Positions 57,601-63,212 of a stretch of 64,000 nt of DNA are shown piece by piece. The notes beneath the pieces were generated by a model. The model did not search any database. It saw only the letters and a program-made list of their open reading frames with translations, and was not told the origin of the DNA. The stretch is from contig JAZGUH010000696.1 of the NCBI GenBank assembly GCA_037893225.1, forward strand, positions 248,001 to 312,000, in the 5' to 3' direction. Source of the stretch: Hippasteria phrygiana. Lineage: Eukaryota > Echinodermata > Asteroidea > Valvatida > Goniasteridae. A program made the translations under genes and the position numbers. The number at the start of each line of letters is the position of its first letter. Positions within the stretch are counted from its first letter, which is position 1.

Positions 57601-60417
57601 TTGTTTACACACGTTATTCGTCGTTGTCAAAGGATATTATGCGGCAACTGGTGCCCGTGGGTGCACGGGTGACTGGTAACAAGAAACCAAAGTGTACCCG
57701 AATAATTCATACGTGTTTAGACATAATGTAGAGACTGCAACTAAGCTGGAAAGTAGGTTGTGGGTATACCATGGAAAAAAATATTTCTTTTTTGAGGAAG
57801 TGCTGGCTCTGAAAAGGAGCAGATAAGGTGTCGGCGTTTCGAACAATGTGCTCTGTTGGTCTTCAGGAGACTGCTGAAAGATGGAAAAAGCTGGTGTTTA
57901 TAAAAGATATACGGTGAAGTCGTTCACCGGTTTTCACATCAACAACATCTAGTCACCTGTACTCTATTAGGCTGACAATGGGTCTTCAAAACCCACCCAG
58001 CCACCATGGGTCCAAAAACCCACCCAGCCACCATGGGTCCAAAACCCACCCAGCCACCATGGGTCCAAAACTCACCCAGCCACCATGGGTCCAAAACCCA
58101 CCCAGCCACCATGGGTCCAAAACCCACCCAGCCACCATGGGTCCAAAACCCACCCAGCCACCATGGGTCCAAAACCCACCCAGCCACCATGGGTCCAAAA
58201 CCCACCCAGCCACCATGGGTCCAAAACCCACCCAGCCACCATGGGTCCAAAACCCACCCAGCCACCATGGGTCCAAAACCTACCCAGCCACCATGGGTCC
58301 AAAACCCACCCAGCCACCATGGGTCCAAAACCCACCCAGCCACCATGGGTCCAAAACCCACCCAGCCACCATGGGTCCAAAACCCACCCAGCCACCATGG
58401 GTCCAAAACCCTCCCAGCCACCATGGGTCAAAAACCCACCCAGCCACCATGGGTCCAAAACCCACCCAGCCACCATGGGTCCAAAACCCACCCAGCCACC
58501 ATGGGTCGATCCAAAACCCACCCAGCCACCATGGGTCGATCCAAAACCCACCCAGCCACCATGGGTCGATCCAAAACCCACCCAGCCACCATGGGTCCAA
58601 AACCCACTAAGCCACCATGGGTCCCAATCCTATACTCTTGCCTTCATTGCCTCTCATCCACCCCAGCTGCCATGGTTTTCCCAATCGCCTATAATATCCT
58701 GAATGGTTTCCCATCACAGCAACCGTTCTCATCATCGATATAGCCAAGCCACCATTATCCCGAACCCGGACCAGCCAGCACGATTCCCGACCGAACCCAA
58801 CCACAATGGGTCCCAAAACCTATCTAGCTATCATGGTTTTCCAAATCCACCCCATCCACCCAGTGGTCCCCATTCAGCCCAACCCACCCTGCAGGGTTTT
58901 CCACCCAACCCATGCTATTTAATTGCAGTATACCATTTCTCAAGGGCTACAATATCAAATTTTTCGTTTTGTTTTCCTAGGTTTGTTCTACGGTGGTGGG
59001 TTCCGTTTGCTGGGAGTACAGATGTTGATGGCACTATCCATGTTTGTCTGGACCATAATCACGGCGTATATTCTTCTCATTGCCATCAAGATGACAGTTG
59101 GCTTACGGTAAGCACGAAAACAGGCGGGTCTCTTGACGGTAATACGGGAAGTTATTGTGGCGCGCCAGTGGTAAAAACCAACGCCGTAGCCACACAATGT
59201 TGTATTTGGAAACGTCCTATATTGACAAAAAAAATACCGTAAAAATTACAGTTTTCGGCACATTTTTATGTTAACGTGGGGATACGTCAACCTTTGTGTC
59301 ATTCAGATTAACTGCAAAAAATTATGTCAAAGTGCGGTGGATTGTAACTACTTGACTCTTATTGTGAAGAGTATTTTTGGCTTTACATCTGTCTAGAATA
59401 AAGTGATTGGTAATTTTGACATTTTCTCTTTAGCATGGAAAGGAAAAATACAAGATAATGCTGTCGAACTTTACAAAATGCGTAGGCCTACATTAAAGAA
59501 TAGTCATAATCGTCTCACGCAAAATCAGTGGCATGTCTAGCAGACGTGGGGAGAATCTCCGGCAACATTTTGCCGATTATATTATTTATTAAATTTTAAT
59601 TTCATTTATTTTTAGAGTCCACTTTACAAGCGCTACCACTTTATAGTTGGTGCGGTCACACCCCAACCCCCCTACTTTCAAAACATTGTTCATTTTTCAG
59701 GCTAAAATTTTCTTTTTATATTCCCCCCCCCCCCCTCCCCCGTCAAAACTTCGATACGCCACCGTAAACCGCACGAAATTGTTATTTAGAACGCCTGTTG
59801 AAAATTGCCATATTATAGACCCGAGTATTTTCAACATGTGCTTTTTGAATCGAAAATATTAATTACCATACCACTTAGTGATAATTAGTAATGCCGATTG
59901 AAAACAAAATTGTGTGAAATACTGTCAAACTTAAGTTTTAAGTATTTTCCAGTCAAATCGAACACGTATTTATAAGAACATTTTGATGACATACATCAGA
60001 TGCTCCGTCGAACATGAAATCTTGGGCGCCGATATCTGCGAGCACGGCATTAACCAGCTGGGGCCGGACGAGCGACTGGCGGTCACCAAAGAGCTGCACA
60101 GCCTGGGCTACGAGTCCCCATTTGACTGCCCTAGTCCCCGCGTTCGGCTGCGGAGCGCCTCCAGCCGCCGGCGGTCCTACACGACTCACAACCCCAGCGT
60201 GGCAACCGTGACTGGTACGGTCAAGCTCCCGAGTGCCACTGACGGAGTCCACGGTACCACCAACTCGTATCTCACGCCGAACACCGGTGGCTCGGACCAG
60301 ACGGAACTGGATCTGGTCGGTCAGAACTGGATCGTGTTAGAGAGTGCTAATGATAAACACAGGAACGGTCTTCCGCAACCAGAGGAGTTGACACTCTCAG
60401 CCAATGAATCACCAAAG
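30479..60417 (+). CDS. Ammonium transporter, Amt/MEP family (10 exons seen, C-terminus not identified)
   Basis: Plasma-membrane channel-like transporter that moves ammonia/ammonium across the membrane, used by aquatic invertebrates in nitrogen excretion and uptake. Joining the exons (one of exons 6/7) gives about 570 codons. Seen: three N-glycosylation sites near the N-terminus, helices throughout, ASFATTATTIVSGAMAER (exon 3/4), D195-I-A-G-A-G-A-V-H203 with the first pore His and the conserved Asp, WWGWLGFNCGSTFGISGG (exon 5), the alternative exon 6/7 segment, RPWEGLVIGA and GVIGVH361L with the second pore His (exon 8), and EHEILGADICEHG at the start of the cytosolic tail (exon 10). The twin His and GADICEHG-type tail favour Amt over Rh proteins. 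All junction phases agree (1,1,1,1,2,then 2 in/1 out for 6 or 7,1,2,0). The start has a good Kozak context (A at -3, G at +4). Confidence 0.92.
30985..31558 (-). mobile_element. Tandem dimer of a tRNA-derived SINE (period 313 bp)
   Basis: Two direct copies share CAGAAGTCATAAACCCAGAA at 31000 and 31313 and run on in register. Each contains, on the minus strand, a tRNA-like head with a TAGCTCAGTTGGTAGAGC D arm/A box and a GGTTCGAATCC B box (heads at about 31190-31262 and 31500-31558). The acceptor stem does not close and the base before the anticodon is not T, so these are SINE heads, not tRNA-Thr genes. The second head is cut off inside its D arm. A third copy lies at 33596-33826. Located in intron 1. 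Confidence 0.7.
31857..31888. repeat. Long G tract, about 28 bases
   Basis: Almost uninterrupted G run in intron 1 with one C near the end. G-quadruplex potential is obvious. Probably length-polymorphic. Confidence 0.8.
31999..32072 (+). repeat. tRNA-like SINE head or tRNA pseudogene
   Basis: Contains a perfect A box (TGGCTCAGTGG at about 32006) and B box (GGTTCGAATCC at about 32051) with tRNA-like spacing. The anticodon and acceptor stems do not pair, so it is not a functional tRNA gene. Confidence 0.5.
33596..33826 (-). mobile_element. Third copy of the tRNA-derived SINE of 30985-31558
   Basis: Same order of landmarks (GGAATCGAACCTGCGACCTC, ACCGGCGCTCTACCAACTGAGC, GGCGGTCTCCCAAATTGTC, CAGAAGTCATAAACCC, GGAAGCGACATTGTGGGGAT), with a few substitutions. 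Single copy here, in intron 1. Confidence 0.7.
34250..34445. repeat. Small inverted repeat
   Basis: AGCCCTAACTCCCAC near 34253 with CCCTGCCAAATGCAACAGAA near 34287 is mirrored by TTCTGTTGCATTCAGCAGGG and TTAGGGTTAGTGGC ending near 34443. MITE-like, intron 1. Confidence 0.5.
34903..35128. repeat. Small inverted repeat with GTGTTTAGC arms
   Basis: ACACTGCAGAAACAGTGTTT AGCAA at the left is complemented by TTGCTAAACACAGTTTTTAG AGTGT at the right. Probably a MITE, intron 1. Confidence 0.5.
35762..35948. mobile_element. G/C-tract element with GGGGCGGATCTAG ends
   Basis: GGGGCGGATCTAG near 35761 and CTAGATCCGCCCC near 35945 are inverted termini; CAGCC lies just outside each end. A C tract of about 16 bases sits near 35796. 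Same family as 29625-29812. Confidence 0.65.
35972..36907 (-). mobile_element. Kolobok-like THAP element, copy 2 (936 bp, complete ends)
   Basis: AGGAAACATG at 35972 and CATGTTTCCT ending at 36907, each next to TTAA (35968-35971, 36908-36911). The minus strand carries the THAP segment (about 36310-36610: MPTR-CVAAGC lead, LHLFPTD, AIPT), broken by an in-frame TAG and a small deletion beside the second Cys pair. TTAA targets together with a THAP finger are the hallmarks of the Kolobok superfamily; no DDE catalytic domain is present. Intron 1. Confidence 0.75.
37250..37335 (+). repeat. tRNA-like fragment
   Basis: A B-box-like AAGTTCAAATCCC follows GCGCCAGCACGGTGTTCCGG AGGTCGC. Only the 3' half resembles a tRNA, so it is a SINE remnant at most. 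Confidence 0.35.
37881..37965. repeat. GTTT microsatellite
   Basis: Repeats of TTTG with interrupting GGGG words in intron 1. A similar TTTG run occurs at 44145-44172 in intron 3. Confidence 0.7.
38199..38354 (+). CDS. Ammonium transporter exon 2
   Basis: Residues 63-114: GFGLLESGMVSRKNEVNIMV, then helix 2 region with FGFSFGTGPGSN. The SGMVSRKNEVNIMVKN block is the classic Amt signature after helix 1. Acceptor GGCAG|G, donor GTGCGT at 38355; phase 1 at both ends. Confidence 0.92.
38716..38959. mobile_element. Hairpin MITE with GGGGCCAATTTCAT ends
   Basis: The 244-bp element is nearly self-complementary: GGGGCCAATTTCATAGAGCT, CTTAAGCACAAAATTTGC and CAGGTTACCAGC on the left return inverted on the right. 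Same family as 4320-4573 and 56304-56858. It lies in intron 2, 330 bases before exon 3. Confidence 0.75.
39285..39395 (+). CDS. Ammonium transporter exon 3
   Basis: Residues 115-151: IGHFFTDSTDPEEMGW, then helix 3 with FVFQASFATTATTIVSG, which contains the Phe-rich gate region. Acceptor TCAG|G, donor GTGAGA at 39396; phase 1 at both ends. Confidence 0.92.
39796..40030. repeat. Inverted low-copy repeat of AAGTCC / GGACTT words
   Basis: GTCGAGTCCCTGCAAGTCC near 39812 is mirrored by GACTTGCAGGGACTTGTG and GGACTCGAC near 39988-40016, with many AAGT and GTCA words between. Non-coding, intron 3. Confidence 0.5.
40205..40235. repeat. Long G tract
   Basis: G run of about 25 bases in intron 3. Another G-rich stretch lies at 41486-41522. 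Confidence 0.8.
40811..41053. mobile_element. MITE with TAGGGACCATT ends, copy 1
   Basis: TAGGGACCATT at 40811 and AATGG-TCCCTA ending at 41053 are inverted termini. The arms continue with GATACGCGTACGGGGTACGT and its complement, giving a strong hairpin. Intron 3. Confidence 0.75.
41055..41302. mobile_element. MITE with TAGGGACCATT ends, copy 2 (immediately adjacent)
   Basis: Starts one base after copy 1 ends and has the same termini. Its body is inverted relative to copy 1: the AACATC/GATGTTG-type centre and the CACCATTTTG segment are in opposite order. The two copies differ at many sites, so this is not a recent duplication. Confidence 0.7.
41891..42123. other. Unassigned intron 3 stretch with a GGGGGG/CCCCCC pair
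   Basis: A CATCCCCCCGG...GGGGGGGGAGAATA block near 41925-41960 could pair internally. No gene. Confidence 0.35.
42124..43067 (+). mobile_element. Kolobok-like THAP element, copy 3 (944 bp, complete ends)
   Basis: AGGAAACATG at 42124 and CATGTTTCCT ending at 43067 abut TTAA on both sides (42120-42123, 43068-43071). Inverted relative to copies 1 and 2. It encodes the THAP finger on the plus strand (separate entry). Both subterminal regions match copy 2 throughout, including the CGTCACGAACAGCGCCC block near 42880. No transposase catalytic domain, hence a non-autonomous Kolobok-type element. Intron 3. Confidence 0.78.
42419..42700 (+). pseudogene. THAP-domain ORF inside Kolobok-like element
   Basis: 93-codon ORF. 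THAP is a C2CH zinc-dependent DNA-binding domain used by P-element, Kolobok and related transposases. Seen: MPTRCVAAGC at residues 1-10 (first Cys pair), LHLFPTD at 21-27, RRIWTAKL with the invariant Trp at 34, LCSDFEPSCFD near 57-67 where the second Cys is present but the zinc-binding His expected after CSD is missing (3-base deletion; copy 1 keeps it), and the AIPT motif near 84-87. The frame ends soon after the domain. Without the His the finger should not fold, so I treat it as a degenerate transposase N-terminus. Confidence 0.75.
43072..45181. other. Rest of intron 3, no gene seen
   Basis: Contains a TTTG microsatellite (44145-44172), a G tract near 44536, and a repeat fragment at 44860-44912 shared with 13140-13200. 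No conserved coding segment. Confidence 0.4.
45182..45325 (+). CDS. Ammonium transporter exon 4
   Basis: Residues 152-199: AMAERTKLEAYCVFSLVN, helix 4 with FPAHWIWSEDG, ending in DIAGA with the conserved Asp. Acceptor TGCAG|G, donor GTAAAA at 45326; phase 1 at both ends. Confidence 0.92.
45453..45610. mobile_element. Long hairpin MITE, about 76-bp arms
   Basis: GTGCTATTTGTCTAAAAGTC at 45453 is complemented through to GACTTTTAGACAAATAGCAC at 45610, with CGACGTCATAGGACG and ACTCCCCTTTTGTGTC within the arms and a loop of about six bases near 45531. Only a few mismatches. The right flank (AGCGGGCTAGAGGGGACTTG) is shared with the copy at 27491-27660. Intron 4. Confidence 0.75.
46038..46574 (-). 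mobile_element. TAGTCTGG MITE, copy 2, with 9-bp target duplication
   Basis: Starts TTGTCTGGTTCCC and ends GTGAACCAGACTA. CGTTTAGAT lies on both sides (46029-46037, 46575-46583). Inverted relative to 12478-12873, with which it shares most of its length. The extra length is due to a nested element at 46086-46214. The 9-10 bp duplications suggest a Mutator-like origin. Confidence 0.75.
46086..46214. mobile_element. Nested hairpin element, AGGGCGTGTCC ends
   Basis: AGGGCGTGTCCGAATTACTT at about 46088 is complemented by AAGTAATTCGGACACGGCCT ending near 46212, with TGAAATTGCACAC / GTGTAATTTCA deeper in the arms. TA or TTA flanks each side. It is absent from the copy of the host MITE at 12478-12873. 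Confidence 0.7.
47108..47318 (+). CDS. Ammonium transporter exon 5
   Basis: Residues 200-269: GAVHLVGGATGLVATLML with the first pore His (203), loop KPRRGRFDGKGEPEMSNPTN, helix WWGWLGFNCGSTFGISGG, ending KLATR. Acceptor CCCAG|G, donor GTAAGT at 47319. The exon leaves in phase 2 (CG of an Arg codon), which both exon 6 and exon 7 complete with G. Confidence 0.92.
47600..47910. repeat. Inverted repeat containing the TCTGAAAAGAAC block
   Basis: GAAGATGTGAGGTTCTGAAA AGAAC at 47659 is mirrored by GTTCTTTTCAGAACCACACATC TTC ending near 47822; outside this GAGATTGCGGGTGACAC pairs with GTGTGACCCGCAATCTC. The centre carries a GACAGAGCACACTGTCCGAA AC motif (47754-47776). Related pieces occur at 14465-14535, 23680-23765 and 57805-57880. 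Lies in intron 5. Confidence 0.55.
48790..48932 (+). CDS. Ammonium transporter exon 6 (mutually exclusive alternative A)
   Basis: Residues 270-317 in isoform A: AAITTLLASSGGGLVGLAVS, linker WTARPAGRKFDI, then GYINNGVLGGLVGIT, corresponding to helix 7 and the start of helix 8 of bacterial AmtB. Acceptor TTCCAG|G, donor GTGAAT at 48933. Enters in phase 2 and leaves in phase 1. 143 bases. Confidence 0.88.
48933..49745. other. Intron between the alternative exons 6 and 7
   Basis: 813 bases. The part 49040-49325 resembles the hairpin MITE family of 38716-38959 (TGTGACTGG, GCTAAGAAAAACTTGCTAAG, TTTATGAAATTGGGCCCTGG) as a diverged copy. It also has four repeats of a TGCATGAAATAGTAGTC-like unit (49390-49460). 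It is too long for simple steric exclusion between exons 6 and 7, so exclusive splicing would need another mechanism such as RNA pairing or frame-dependent decay. Confidence 0.5.
49746..49882 (+). CDS. Ammonium transporter exon 7 (mutually exclusive alternative B)
   Basis: Homologous to exon 6, with about half the residues identical by eye: SAMVTITSSIGGGVTGLTIS, shorter linker WTTLNRKLNI, then NYLINGVLGALVGST. Acceptor GTAG|G, donor GTGAAT at 49883, the same donor hexamer as exon 6. Enters in phase 2 and leaves in phase 1, so it can replace exon 6 exactly; splicing 6 to 7 gives a TGA stop five codons in. 137 bases, two residues shorter than exon 6. The open frame shows no stops or indels, arguing against a dead duplicate. 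Confidence 0.85.
49883..51371. other. First part of intron 7, no gene seen
   Basis: No recognisable coding or repeat unit; the short overlapping ORFs at 50010-50668 lack motifs. Confidence 0.4.
51375..51667. mobile_element. MITE with TGCGCCTATTAATTGC ends and TTA duplication
   Basis: TGCGCCTATTAATTGCTTCC at 51375 and GGAAGCAATTGATAGGCGCA ending at 51667 are inverted termini, each next to TTA (51372-51374, 51668-51670). The subterminal GGGGTGGGGC / GCCCCACC words are also mirrored. A 3-bp TTA duplication fits PIF/Harbinger-type elements. Intron 7. Confidence 0.7.
51730..52165. repeat. Dispersed repeat related to 12280-12460 and 13140-13200
   Basis: CATCCTGTGAAATCATGGCACCTG, CATCGTTGGAAAAC and the end CATTTCTGAAAATTATAA...TACTACCTTTAA are diverged versions of sequences around 12310-12430 and 13155-13200, with the same spacing order. 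Apparently one family of about 0.5-0.9 kb. Confidence 0.5.
52309..52584. mobile_element. MITE with GTATATGGGTCATTC ends
   Basis: GTATATGGGTCATTC at 52309 and GAATGACCCATATAC ending at 52584; the arms also share AAGTGTGACATTTTTGGTGTCCC-like sequence and its complement. 276 bp, intron 7. Confidence 0.7.
52819..53265. mobile_element. MITE with TGTGACCCACTCTGC ends
   Basis: TGTGACCCACTCTGCAAAAA GGGCACAT at the left is complemented by ATGTGCCC TTTTTGCAGAGCGGGTCACA at the right. 447 bp. The ORF at 52984-53358 lies across its right end and has no motif. Confidence 0.7.
53266..54195. other. Intron 7, repeat fragment only
   Basis: GGTACCAAACACTGACTAGTC near 53725 recurs as GGTACTAAACACTGACTAGTC near 55163, on the other side of exon 8, so one repeat family flanks that exon. 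No gene seen. Confidence 0.45.
54196..54500 (+). mobile_element. G/C-tract element of the CAGGGGCGGATCC family, copy c
   Basis: CAGGGGCGGATCCAGGATTG at 54196 is the family left end. The interior has the GACTCCCAAAATG-like phrase, a G tract of about 25 bases near 54341, CTTTCTCAACGTTGGTGGCG, and TTGCTACGGTACTTTAGG. The right terminal repeat is missing. Confidence 0.6.
54902..55114 (+). CDS. Ammonium transporter exon 8
   Basis: Residues 318-388: AICALARPWEGLVIGAFGGA, then LLEKMKIDDPVGVIGVH with the second pore His (361), LLAAVWGLAAVGLFG and loop PDNIENLTDQSG. Acceptor CACCAG|C, donor GTGAAT at 55115; phase 1 at both ends. Confidence 0.92.
56304..56858. mobile_element. Hairpin MITE of the GGGGCCAATTTCAT family, interrupted
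   Basis: The left end GGGGCCAATTTCATAGAGCT and right end AGCTCTATGAAATTGGCC match the family at 38716-38959. The right arm is split by a 327-bp G/C-tract element (56480-56806). Intron 8. Confidence 0.7.
56480..56806 (+). mobile_element. G/C-tract element of the CAGGGGCGGATCC family, copy d (complete)
   Basis: CAGGGGCGAATCC at 56480 and GGATCCGCCCCTG ending at 56806; TTTGT-like sequence flanks both sides. Three G tracts (about 56505, 56581, 56751) separate the family phrases GTTTGCCCAAAAAGTTGACT, CTTTCTCAACGTTGGTGGCG and TTGCAACTTTAGGCGTAAGC. This is the best copy for defining the family. Confidence 0.75.
57800..57900 (-). repeat. Dispersed TCTGAAAAGGAGC...TTCAGGAGACTG block
   Basis: On the minus strand it contains CTGAAGA (57860-57866), a stem-loop of about seven base pairs around AGCACA, and CGAAAC. 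A second copy is at 14465-14535 and a partial one at 47660-47820. The boxes resemble a hammerhead ribozyme core but are not a perfect match (see findings). Confidence 0.4.
57985..58618. repeat. Minisatellite, 26-bp unit, about 24 copies
   Basis: Unit CCACCATGGGTCCAAAACCC ACCCAG, nearly perfect. Three units near 58505-58595 carry a 4-base insertion (GTCGATCC instead of GTCC). Because 26 is not a multiple of three and the unit lacks stops, long ORFs appear in several frames on both strands; they are artefacts. Diverged units (CCACCCCAGCTGCCATGG) continue to about 58900. Located at the end of intron 8, about 360 bp before exon 9. Confidence 0.95.
58981..59107 (+). CDS. Ammonium transporter exon 9
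   Basis: Residues 389-430: GLFYGGGFRLLGVQMLMALS followed by the last helix (FVWTIITAYILLIAI) and KMTVGLR. Acceptor TCCTAG|G, donor GTAAGC at 59108; enters phase 1, leaves phase 2. Confidence 0.92.
59108..59999. other. Intron 9, no gene seen
   Basis: AT-rich intron with one C tract near 59725. No repeat ends or coding motifs recognised. Confidence 0.5.
60000..60417 (+). CDS. Ammonium transporter exon 10 (cytosolic tail)
   Basis: Residues 431-570: CSVEHEILGADICEHGINQL, the conserved start of the Amt C-terminal tail, then a basic Ser/Arg stretch (PRVRLRSASSRRRSYTTHN) and a Ser/Thr-rich, probably regulatory region. Acceptor CATCAG|A. A strong donor GTGAGT at 60418 in phase 0 implies at least one more exon; if unspliced, the frame would run on to a stop at 60472-60474. 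Confidence 0.88.
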
Positions 60418-61154
60418 GTGAGTCCAGGGCCAATTCCAATTTCCATTCTTGCATGGAAAGTCTTTTTGGTATGAACGGATTGCCAACCATTATTTCTATG
60501 TGATATAATTTATCGTCGCTGTTATTCACCAGATGTACATAGGGTAACCAGACCGTTGTATTATGAGCAGTGCCTCCTAGTGTCATAATGTCTTCAGCCC
60601 CCCCCCCCCCCCCCGCTTTTCGAATTTCTTTGGTCGGCTGAGATTTTGGTCACCCCCATCTCCCACTCGTCATCTCCCATCCCCCACTCGCCATCTCCCA
60701 TCCCCCACTCCCCACGGATTTACGCCACTGCCCTGATCTGGAGATTTCCCGACGACTTTTTACTAAATCTTGGGTCAGGCAGTCAAACTGCGTCCCTTGA
60801 TTCTGCTATTAGAATAGGCGACAGCATCACATGCACAGCTCGCAAACTCTCAACAGGGGGCGTATTTGATGTTACAAACAACCTCTATGATTTTCTTTGC
60901 CGCAGCAGGACAGACCGACGAGGGATCTTGACTTGGGCGCTGACAACCCAACCTTTGATGCACCATAGAGTCGTTCTGCTAGTCTTTCCATCGTTATTGA
61001 GTCCGCACAGAGAGAAAAATTGTCTATCGTCTAGTAAAAAAGTTTAGGGGCGTCGCTAGACCATTTTGAATGGGTGTGTCATCACAATTTTGCCGACGGG
61101 GTGTGAAGGAAAAAATGGCCCGAAAAATGGCCATCCGAAAAATAATTAGAAACT
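60418..61154. other. Start of intron 10 or downstream region
   Basis: A C tract near 60598 and a short tandem CATCTCCCATCCCCCACTCG array at 60645-60712. The 133-codon ORF at 60646-61047 overlaps the array and has no motif. No convincing terminal transporter exon was found here. Confidence 0.45.
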
Positions 61155-61345
61155 CGACCTTTGCGCGCTGTACAATCAACTGAAGCCAGCAGCCGCCATA
61201 TTACCACTCCCATTTTACCACCGAAGTAGACCCTGGGGACACCGTTGGCAAACCTATTGTACTGGGAGTGATAACATGGCTGATGGCGGCTTCAACTTGA
61301 AAAGCCGATGTGCTATCCAGTTAACATAGAGATCAGTGACTATCA
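61155..61345. repeat. Dispersed repeat, uninterrupted copy of 45885-46690
   Basis: Shares GCGCGCTGTACA, CCGCCATATT, GAAGTAGACCCTGGGGA, AAACCTATTGTA and ATGGCTGATGGCGGC in the same order as the split copy in intron 4, without the MITE. Confidence 0.6.
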
Positions 61346-62858
61346 TACACCATGCACTTTGCCGACAGAGACGCGATTTTGCCGACCAAATCAACTATTA
61401 AAGCGGGGGTCACACCCCCACACCCCCTCCAGCGACGCCCGTGAGTAAGTCTACAGGGCCTCGATGTACATTGTATTTTAAAGAACACATTCATTTGGAG
61501 GCGGAAAAGCCGTTCGTCCTGAAACTGTTATGGTTTGAAAGTTCATTACAAAAAAGTAGCGTTTAATAACGTAGGCCTACATAACACGACCATCCCTTGA
61601 AAACGTGTTTTTGTCTGAAAATCATTGACGAAAAACTATACGCGTACTATCCGGTTTACAATGGTCCGACTTTTCCGAGCCAAACTTTCGTCCCTGAAGA
61701 TATTTTCGTCAATGATTTTCAGACAAATGGTCGTATGCATGATTATATCTTTCTAACCATATTAATTTGGGGACGCACGATTGTTGTAGCCCACTTTGGC
61801 GCCTCCAAGGCAATAGAGTACCGAAGTCTGACGTCAGTTGGCACGACAACTGGCTCCAAACAAATGTAGATTTCGGCTGTTCCTTTGTTGACAGCCAGTC
61901 ATTCAAACACATTGACACAAAATAGAAAAGCATTCTGGTTCCAAACATTGCATTGACGTCATCACTTCGGTACTCAGTTATATGTGTCCCTTTAGTTAAT
62001 GAATGGATACAGGAAAGAATAGGACCCAAAAAACGGTGGGGGGAAGAAAAGGGCATGACGCTAGATTTTTTTCATTTCAGTGCACTAAAACTTAAGGATA
62101 CGGGCCCATCAATTAATAAAAAATATAAAAAAGCTTTTTGTAGAGAACAGTGTGTCCCCAACCAGTTCGCGTCGGAGGACGTGTTCACACGATCTGGCTG
62201 TTTTGATACATGGGCATGGCTGACGGGTAAAAACGTCAAGCTTGCCTCGACTCACCTCCGGGTGACGTCTCAACACGCTAATCCCTCATTTGTTTTGCAC
62301 ACACACACAAAGTCCGAGAAGTCTGTGGAGGCGGACCGTGTGTTGAACTTGAACTTGGCCGCTGTGCACGGCCTGTTGTTCTACAATTTACGCTCCGGTG
62401 GGCGCACCGGGGTATTGAAATATACGAGGTCTCGGCAAGAAATATTGTACAAATACTGTTGAAATTACTCTTGCAAATCAGTATTTATGGCGTTTGGCTG
62501 TATATCAGAATCTGGCTGCTATATTTTGCCTTTTTGAAAAATAGAAATTTTCGGCAAAAATAATCCCGGCGCGAACTGGTTAACCGATCCCTTTAGAATT
62601 TTCGTCAATGTTTGTTTACAAAAAGTGATTGATTACACCCATCCTTGTTCGATAAGCCAAGTCTTCTATTATATGAAATGTTAGCACATTCACTTTGGTG
62701 CTTGTAATAACCTCTGTATGACCAGTGGCGCACCCAAGGCGGGTATGAACCTCTCACTGTGTTTTCAAATATGTTTTTGTTTTCTTTTTAGTAAACTAAA
62801 TGCAGTTTGTATATTTTATTAGGAGCTTTCCTCAAAAATATGTCAAAAATAATGCCAA
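61346..62858. other. Unassigned stretch with one 169-codon ORF of unknown nature
   Basis: The plus-strand ORF 61953-62462 has no recognisable domain or signal peptide. At 61599-61730 TGTTTTTGTCTGAAAATCAT TGACGAAAA is mirrored by TTTTCGTCAATGATTTTCAG ACAAA, a small inverted repeat. A good acceptor-like tract (TTTTTTTCATTTCAG, ending 62080) would give a four-codon terminal exon for the transporter, but this is too weak to call. Confidence 0.35.
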
Positions 62859-63212
62859 ATGGCGCCACCAACGTCAGAGAGTCCTACCTACCTTGGGCAC
62901 GGTATTTTACAGGAGATGTCGGGGTATTGCAGCGGTTCTGGCAGCCAAATCGAACCGTTACAATGTGTTTGTGCAGTCAAGCATGACATAAACAAAATTA
63001 AACAATGGATTGAAACTGCACAAACGGCGGCCAATAGCGTCATCCGGCCTGGTGGCACTTTTCTTTTACGCCATATGGCGTCATCCGTACGCAAGGGCCG
63101 AGTTCGGGCGAGTTGTTCTTGTTTGCTCAAGAACAACTCGTGTCTTCGTTCGTGTTCCGGCTGCTCGAACGCCAAAGAACGTCTAATAGCCAAGAGCGCC
63201 ATCTATCGCTAG
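62859..63212 (+). CDS. Short ORF with CXC-like cysteine cluster, unknown
   Basis: 117 codons. The C-terminal part reads RVRASCSCLLKNNSCLRSCS followed by GCSNAKER: a C-x-C-x6-C-x3-C-x2-C arrangement followed by Ser-Asn, as in CXC-type (tesmin/TSO1-like) zinc-binding stretches that also occur at the end of many transposon-borne proteins. Upstream is HINKIKQWIETAQ-like sequence without a known fold. It may be the tail exon of a transposon-derived gene. The region also contains a short hairpin (GAGTTGTTCTTG...CAAGAACAACTC), so chance cannot be excluded. Confidence 0.3.
   Translation: MAPPTSESPTYLGHGILQEMSGYCSGSGSQIEPLQCVCAVKHDINKIKQWIETAQTAANSVIRPGGTFLLRHMASSVRKGRVRASCSCLLKNNSCLRSCSGCSNAKERLIAKSAIYR

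Noticed and set aside
57939..58743. Long ORFs (up to 245 codons) on both strands with repeated THPATMGPKPTQPPW-type peptides
   Set aside because: They are translations of a stop-free 26-bp minisatellite in several frames; no unique flanking coding sequence.
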